Shown one piece after another: positions 6,105 through 8,260 of a DNA stretch of 8,260 nt. Both the position numbers and the translations under genes were made by a program. The notes beneath the pieces are model-generated. The model was not told where the DNA came from, ran no database searches, and was given only the letters and a program-made list of their open reading frames with translations. Position 1 is the first letter of the stretch; the number at the start of each line of letters is the position of its first letter. The stretch comes from Chloroflexota bacterium (GTDB taxonomy: Bacteria > Chloroflexota > Dehalococcoidia > Lucifugimonadales > Lucifugimonadaceae). The stretch lies in contig JAURLM010000150.1 in assembly GCA_030831265.1 (NCBI GenBank), positions 1 to 8,260 of the forward strand, given 5' to 3'.

Positions 6105-7244
6105 CTACTCGACGGTGTGCGACTTCAACACTGCCTCGTCGAACTCGATGCCAAGTCCCGGCCCCTTTGGCGGGATGATGAAGCCGTTTTCGAACACCAA
6201 CGGCTCCTTGAATATCCTCTTGTGCAACGGACCCTGGTTCGCTTCCTGGATCAGGAAGTTGGGTGAGCAGGCGTCGATCTGTATGGCCGCAGATGCCGCA
6301 ACCGGACCGCAGTACATGTGCGGGGCGATCATCGCGTAATGCGCCTCTGCGATAGCCGCAATCTTCTTCGCCTCGGTGATGCCGCCGCACTGGCCCACGT
6401 CAAGCTGGATAATCTGCGCCGCCTGCTTCTCAAGCACCTGCGAGAATTCGTACTTGGTAACCAGACGCTCGCCGGTGGCGATCGGGATACTTGTGTGCGC
6501 CGCGACGCGGGCCATCTCGTCGATATTCTCCGGTGCCACAGGCTCCTCGAACCAGAACGGGTGGTACGGCTCAAGATAGTCGGCAACCCGGATTGCGCTG
6601 TAAGTGGTCAACTGGCCGTGCGTGCCAATGCCCACCTCCAGCTTGTTGCCAACGGCGTCACGGATGCTCTCGAAAATCTTCGCTGCGTGCTCAATCTCCC
6701 AGAGTGGAATGTCACGAATCGGGTGCGTCGGCATGAACGGGTCAATCTTGCATGCGGTATTTCCCTCTTCGAGCAGCTTCTGGGCCACCTCACCAGCCTT
6801 CTCCGGGTGCTTGTCCAGCCCCGCACTGGGCATGTATGAGTATGCGCGCAGCTTCTCGTGATACTGGCCGCCCAGCATCTCGTAGATCGGCATGTTGGCC
6901 GCTTTGCCCTTGATGTCCCACAACGCCATATCGATGCCGCTGATGGCCGGTGTCGCGTACAGGCTTGGGTGGCGGAGGTCATGTCGGGAGCCGTACATGC
7001 GGTCCCAGATCTTCTCAATGTGCAGCGGGTTTTCGCCGATGACAAACTGGCCGACAAGCTCCTCGACCATCCGAACATGAGTCTGGATGTCCTTCAGGTT
7101 GTTGGAGTAGCTGCTGCCTGCGATTCGTTCGCCAATGCCGGTGATGCCCTCGTCAGTTTCGAGAAAAAGGAACAGGAAATACCTGCCGCCGATGTACGGC
7201 TCCTCGCCCTCGACGACCATCGTCCTGAGATTCGTGACTTTCAT
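6105..7244 (-). CDS. Enolase-superfamily (mandelate racemase/muconate lactonizing type) sugar-acid dehydratase-like protein
   Basis: A 379-residue protein from the ATG at 7244, with CGGAG 6 nt upstream. An in-frame ATG at 7301 would add 19 residues that do not look like the family. The N-terminal capping domain (about 1-125) includes GISGID-type sequence (ISGIDMALWDIKGKA, 101-115); the barrel follows. By spacing with E. coli galactonate dehydratase (metal ligands Asp183/Glu209/Glu235, catalytic His185 and His285), this protein has His209 (GTHG), Glu233 (FEEP), Glu259 (GER) and His309 (APH) at exactly corresponding distances. The first metal ligand position is Gly207. Lys166 is in ACKIDP, Asp282 in LDVGQCGG, as in the family. 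Family members remove water from aldonates or aldarates by abstracting the proton alpha to the carboxylate, or cycloisomerise lactones. It leads the unit containing the uronate-dehydrogenase-like gene, so an aldarate, aldonate or aldarolactone substrate is inferred. Confidence 0.88.
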   Translation of the reverse strand: MKVTNLRTMVVEGEEPYIGGRYFLFLFLETDEGITGIGERIAGSSYSNNLKDIQTHVRMVEELVGQFVIGENPLHIEKIWDRMYGSRHDLRHPSLYATPAISGIDMALWDIKGKAANMPIYEMLGGQYHEKLRAYSYMPSAGLDKHPEKAGEVAQKLLEEGNTACKIDPFMPTHPIRDIPLWEIEHAAKIFESIRDAVGNKLEVGIGTHGQLTTYSAIRVADYLEPYHPFWFEEPVAPENIDEMARVAAHTSIPIATGERLVTKYEFSQVLEKQAAQIIQLDVGQCGGITEAKKIAAIAEAHYAMIAPHMYCGPVAASAAIQIDACSPNFLIQEANQGPLHKRIFKEPLVFENGFIIPPKGPGLGIEFDEAVLKSHTVE

Positions 7245-7288
7245 AGCAAGCTCCGATGCCAGTTTGCAGGTGCGGAACAACACGCCCA

Positions 7289-7298
7289 CCCGCGCGGG
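7289..7298. promoter_or_regulatory. GC-rich 10-bp palindrome upstream of the enolase-family gene
   Basis: CCCGCGCGGG, a perfect 10-bp palindrome about 45 bp upstream of the ATG at 7244. It could be an operator, but a GC-only palindrome of this length may occur by chance in a GC-rich genome. Confidence 0.2.
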
Positions 7299-7428
7299 CA
7301 CATCCTAGCCGATGCAGCGCCAATATGGAGCACATAGAATCGGTGCGCGGTCGAAATTCCGGCTTTGTTCATGATGGCGCAACTTGCAGTGTCTGTATTC
7401 GGCACAGGCGCCGGAGTCACAACAGCAT

Positions 7429-7446
7429 CCGGGCATGATTGCCCGG
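7429..7446 (-). terminator. Hairpin just after the YdeI-like gene, possible terminator
   Basis: CCGGGCA, loop TGAT, TGCCCGG: a perfect 7-bp stem with a 4-nt loop, starting about five bases past the stop codon of the gene at 7452-8042. Position and stability fit a transcript end, but no U-rich run follows on the minus strand, so it may protect an RNA 3' end or act with Rho. Confidence 0.45.
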
Positions 7447-7451
7447 CAACG

Positions 7452-8042
7452 TTACCTGTCCAGCAGCCCTTTTCCATCCATGATGCGCTGCATGTGCTTT
7501 TCGATCCGAGCTGTCCGCGTCTTTGACTGTTTCGCCGCAGCGAAGTGCAGCAGGTAGCCACGCTGCCGACCCGGCGTGAGCGCATCGAACGCCGCCCGAA
7601 AATCCGGTGACTCGTCCAGCTTCGCCTGCAACTCGTCAGGCACCGGATACTCCTCGGTCTTCTTCATTTCGACCTGCAACCCGGCCTTTTCGTTCTCGAT
7701 AGACTCGTCGAGATACGCCTTCAGGATCGGCTCCATCTCGACAATCTGCTCCACGCTCGTAAACCTGATCTGCCGGCCGGACTGCGTGTTCTCGCCGGGG
7801 CTGACGAGTATGCCGCTGGGGTCCTTCAGCAGCGCCCCTTTGAAAAGGTTCAGCGCGCAGTACTCTTTGAACGCACTGATGATGACCACGTTCGCGCCAC
7901 TGAGCGTGTAGCAGGGCTGCCGCCACTTCAACTCTTCGGTCAACCCGCTGTCGAGGACGATCTCTCGCAACGCCGCCATTTCAGAGCGCCATTTCTTCGC
8001 CTTGCCCAGGAACGTGTCCACATCCGGGTTCAACACGGTCAT
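7452..8042 (-). CDS. DUF1801 / YdeI-OmdA family protein
   Basis: A 196-residue protein from the ATG at 8042, with GGAG about 9 nt upstream. The N-terminal two thirds (about 15-115) match the DUF1801 pattern: LTEELKWRQPCYTLSGANVVIISAFKEYCALNLFKGALLKD, then IRFTSVEQI. The C-terminal part (about 134-190) is the YdeI/OmpD-associated region: VPDELQAKLDESPDFRAAFDALTPGRQRGYLLHFAAAKQSKTRTARIEKHM, with the diagnostic AK-x-x-x-TR-x-x-R-I ending. The full length equals the family norm. E. coli-type relatives are described as OmpD-associated or bacteriocin-protection proteins, but the biochemical role is unsettled. It is cytoplasmic, with no signal peptide or membrane helix. It has no evident link with the sugar-acid genes; the 207-bp gap and hairpin suggest a separate transcript. 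Confidence 0.85.
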   Translation of the reverse strand: MTVLNPDVDTFLGKAKKWRSEMAALREIVLDSGLTEELKWRQPCYTLSGANVVIISAFKEYCALNLFKGALLKDPSGILVSPGENTQSGRQIRFTSVEQIVEMEPILKAYLDESIENEKAGLQVEMKKTEEYPVPDELQAKLDESPDFRAAFDALTPGRQRGYLLHFAAAKQSKTRTARIEKHMQRIMDGKGLLDR

Positions 8043-8097
8043 TTGTGAATTCTCCAGAGGTTAAGCGTGCAGGTGAACAGGATTGCCGAAACCTCTT

Positions 8098-8260
8098 CTA
8101 TCTTCTGAGTAGCCGAGCAACTTCTTCGGCTTGTGCATAGGGATAGTTCGCTACAGATGCCCGGTCCAGGGGTGTCCGGCCGCTTTCGTCCTTTGCGTTC
8201 AAATCAGCACCATGTTCTATCAAGAGTTTCGCAACCTTGATGGAGTTTTTCCATGCGGCC
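8098..8260 (-). CDS. Ankyrin-repeat protein, C-terminal fragment (N-terminus beyond window)
   Basis: The minus-strand frame is open from the window edge to a TAG at 8098-8100; 53 residues are visible. They read KVAKLLIEHGADLNAKDESGRTPLDRA (about 8-34), a standard ankyrin repeat with LLIEHGADLNAKD beta-hairpin and G-x-TPL helix start, then a last capping helix AEEVARLLRR. The stop is 56 bp before the YdeI-like gene starts, same strand, so co-transcription is possible. Ankyrin repeats mediate protein binding; nothing more specific can be said. Confidence 0.8.
   Translation of the reverse strand, partial: AAWKNSIKVAKLLIEHGADLNAKDESGRTPLDRASVANYPYAQAEEVARLLRR

Noticed and set aside
6318..6839. 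173-residue open frame on the plus strand opposite the enolase-family gene
   Set aside because: Antisense shadow of a well-recognised protein; its leucine/arginine-rich sequence has no recognisable domain.
1..8260. CRISPR array, tRNA, rRNA, integrase or attachment site
   Set aside because: No regularly spaced repeats, no cloverleaf or rRNA signature, and no recombinase gene were seen on either strand; the only repeats are the two inverted-repeat copies and the 13-bp tandem pair.

Overview
This is a bacterial window, moderately GC-rich by eye, made almost entirely of carbohydrate-acid type catabolic enzymes and transporters, plus two unrelated genes at the right end. There are no rRNA or tRNA genes, no phage genes, no transposase and no CRISPR array. 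The mix of an enolase-superfamily dehydratase-like protein, a uronate-dehydrogenase-like SDR, a DHDPS-fold protein, a xylose-isomerase-like TIM barrel, an RraA-type protein, and EamA and MFS transporters, together with short imperfect repeats carrying CCCGAGCGCAGCCGAGGGAT, resembles Chloroflexota of the SAR202/Dehalococcoidia type. That placement is inference from general knowledge, not proven by the sequence.

Layout. (1) Bases 1-2251, minus strand: a likely three-gene operon read right to left, EamA transporter -> sugar phosphate isomerase/epimerase-like TIM barrel -> RraA-family protein (cut by the window edge). The first two genes appear to start with TTG behind strong Shine-Dalgarno sequences, so their ATG-initiated extensions are probably artefacts. 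(2) Bases 2252-2749: a divergent non-coding region with one repeat copy and a 23-bp dyad that may be an operator. (3) Bases 2750-3649, plus strand: a DHDPS/NanA-fold protein that lacks the Schiff-base lysine and the catalytic tyrosine. (4) Bases 3650-3985: a second copy of the same repeat. (5) Bases 3986-5200, plus strand: an MFS permease resembling the fucose permease (FHS) group, ending in a 13-bp tandem duplication. (6) Bases 5238-7244, minus strand: a likely two-gene unit, enolase-superfamily enzyme -> uronate-dehydrogenase-like SDR, convergent with the MFS gene. (7) Bases 7452-8042, minus strand: a DUF1801/YdeI-like protein, followed on its transcript by a hairpin. (8) Bases 8098-8260, minus strand: the C-terminal end of an ankyrin-repeat protein.

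Working model (inference): uptake by the MFS and EamA carriers, oxidation of a uronate or related aldose by the SDR to a lactone/aldonate/aldarate, dehydration or cycloisomerisation by the enolase-superfamily protein, and further isomerisation or C-C bond chemistry by the TIM-barrel, DHDPS-fold and RraA proteins. The enolase-superfamily and DHDPS-fold proteins both lack residues considered diagnostic for their families. The pathway is therefore either a non-canonical variant or uses chemistry not predictable from family membership. This is the most interesting point in the window.
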